A DNA stretch of 64,000 nucleotides. Source: Rhizobium sp. Pop5. Its GTDB lineage: Bacteria; Pseudomonadota; Alphaproteobacteria; Rhizobiales; Rhizobiaceae. The stretch spans positions 248,001-312,000 of the forward strand of contig NZ_CP099400.1 in the NCBI RefSeq assembly GCF_024721175.1, read 5' to 3'. The position numbers were made by a program, and so were the translations under genes. Positions 63,708 to 64,000 of the stretch are shown piece by piece. The notes below the pieces were generated by a model, which worked only from the letters and a program-made list of their open reading frames with translations, searched no databases and was not told where the DNA came from. Every line of letters begins with the position of its first letter. Position 1 is the first letter of the stretch.

Positions 63708-64000
63708 ATGCGAGAACTTCATCCTGCCATGCCGAGCCTGCGTACGGTCGTTCCGAGCCTCGTCCATTATCCCGGTATTCCAGCCCTGCCTGAGGGCACT
63801 GAACGCTACCGGGCAAAGGGCGGCGGGTCGGTCGTCGTGCGCGTCGAGGCGGGCGACCGCGTGAGCGTCATCGACAGCGAAGGCGGGCAGATTTGCGAAC
63901 TCTCCTTCCTTGACGAAAAAGGTCGCTTCCAGGCAGCCGGTCTCGGAACGGCATTCACCAATTCGGCCGAGGGTTTGAAGACCATTCTTCAGATGGACGA
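63708..64000 (+). CDS. DUF1989/urea carboxylase-associated-like protein, partial
   Basis: An open frame from the ATG at 63708 (GAGGG six bases before) to the window edge, about 97 codons: MRELHPAMPSLRTVVPSLVH, then YRAKGGGSVVVRVEAGDRVS and VIDSEGGQICELSFLDE. The glycine-rich, aspartate-containing strand pattern resembles the N-terminal domain of DUF1989 proteins and some fused aminomethyltransferase-like enzymes. The C-terminus is outside. Divergent from the amino-acid permease, so amine or urea-related catabolism is likely. Low certainty on family. Confidence 0.5.
   Translation, partial: MRELHPAMPSLRTVVPSLVHYPGIPALPEGTERYRAKGGGSVVVRVEAGDRVSVIDSEGGQICELSFLDEKGRFQAAGLGTAFTNSAEGLKTILQMD

Overview
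The window looks like a high-GC rhizobial replicon, probably Rhizobium of the leguminosarum/etli group. The reasons are the density of ABC-uptake catabolic operons, a RIME-type palindromic repeat, a bgsBA-like mixed-linkage beta-glucan operon, a DUF1127 small protein with anti-Shine-Dalgarno hairpin RNAs, and SD-led alphaproteobacterial gene structure. Species and replicon (chromosome or chromid) cannot be fixed from the sequence alone. No rRNA, tRNA, CRISPR array or replication origin was recognised.

Layout. 1-3.5 kb: an alpha/beta hydrolase (cut by the window edge) translationally coupled to a cytosolic subtilase, then a DUF1349 protein. 3.7-11.7 kb: a peptide/opine-type ABC uptake operon (binding protein, two permeases, fused double ATPase) interleaved with a Rid protein and a SelA-like PLP enzyme, and followed by an AllE-type ureidoglycine aminohydrolase; a nitrogen-rich substrate is likely. 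12-16.5 kb: an O-methyltransferase, an IS30 element beside an apparent IS21-type end, an AraC regulator, a small unknown gene and a RIME repeat. 16.8-20 kb: bgsB/bgsA-like exopolysaccharide genes. 20-22.7 kb: a small unknown gene, a paired DUF606 transporter and a dienelactone-hydrolase-family protein.

23-28.4 kb: a Gfo/Idh/MocA dehydrogenase with a complete sugar ABC importer. 28.4-38 kb: a kinase-like protein and small genes, then two divergent operons (NTF2-like, M81 peptidase and D-threonine-aldolase-like; and Rid, RpiR regulator, SDR, MFS), then a ROK regulator. The MFS gene has a frameshift near its 3' end. 39-46.8 kb: a GH20 beta-N-acetylhexosaminidase with a dipeptide-type ABC importer, resembling chitobiose uptake systems. 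47-50 kb: a DHA2 efflux pump, a secreted unknown and a cupin.

50-56 kb: a GH94 phosphorylase of 1,2-beta-oligoglucan phosphorylase size, a FadR/GntR regulator, and kduD/kduI for unsaturated uronate breakdown, with a clear promoter-operator before kduI. 56.2-56.7 kb: the most striking locus, a DUF1127 gene followed on the same strand by four hairpins each showing CCTCCTCCC in the loop and ending in a T-rich terminator. This matches the arrangement of the Rhodobacter ccaF1-CcsR (Cuckoo) RNA locus. 56.9-64 kb: a DEDDh exonuclease, a GT92-like protein, an FAD amine oxidase, an aldo/keto reductase, a frameshifted APC permease and a partial DUF1989-like gene; these suggest amine or amino-acid use.
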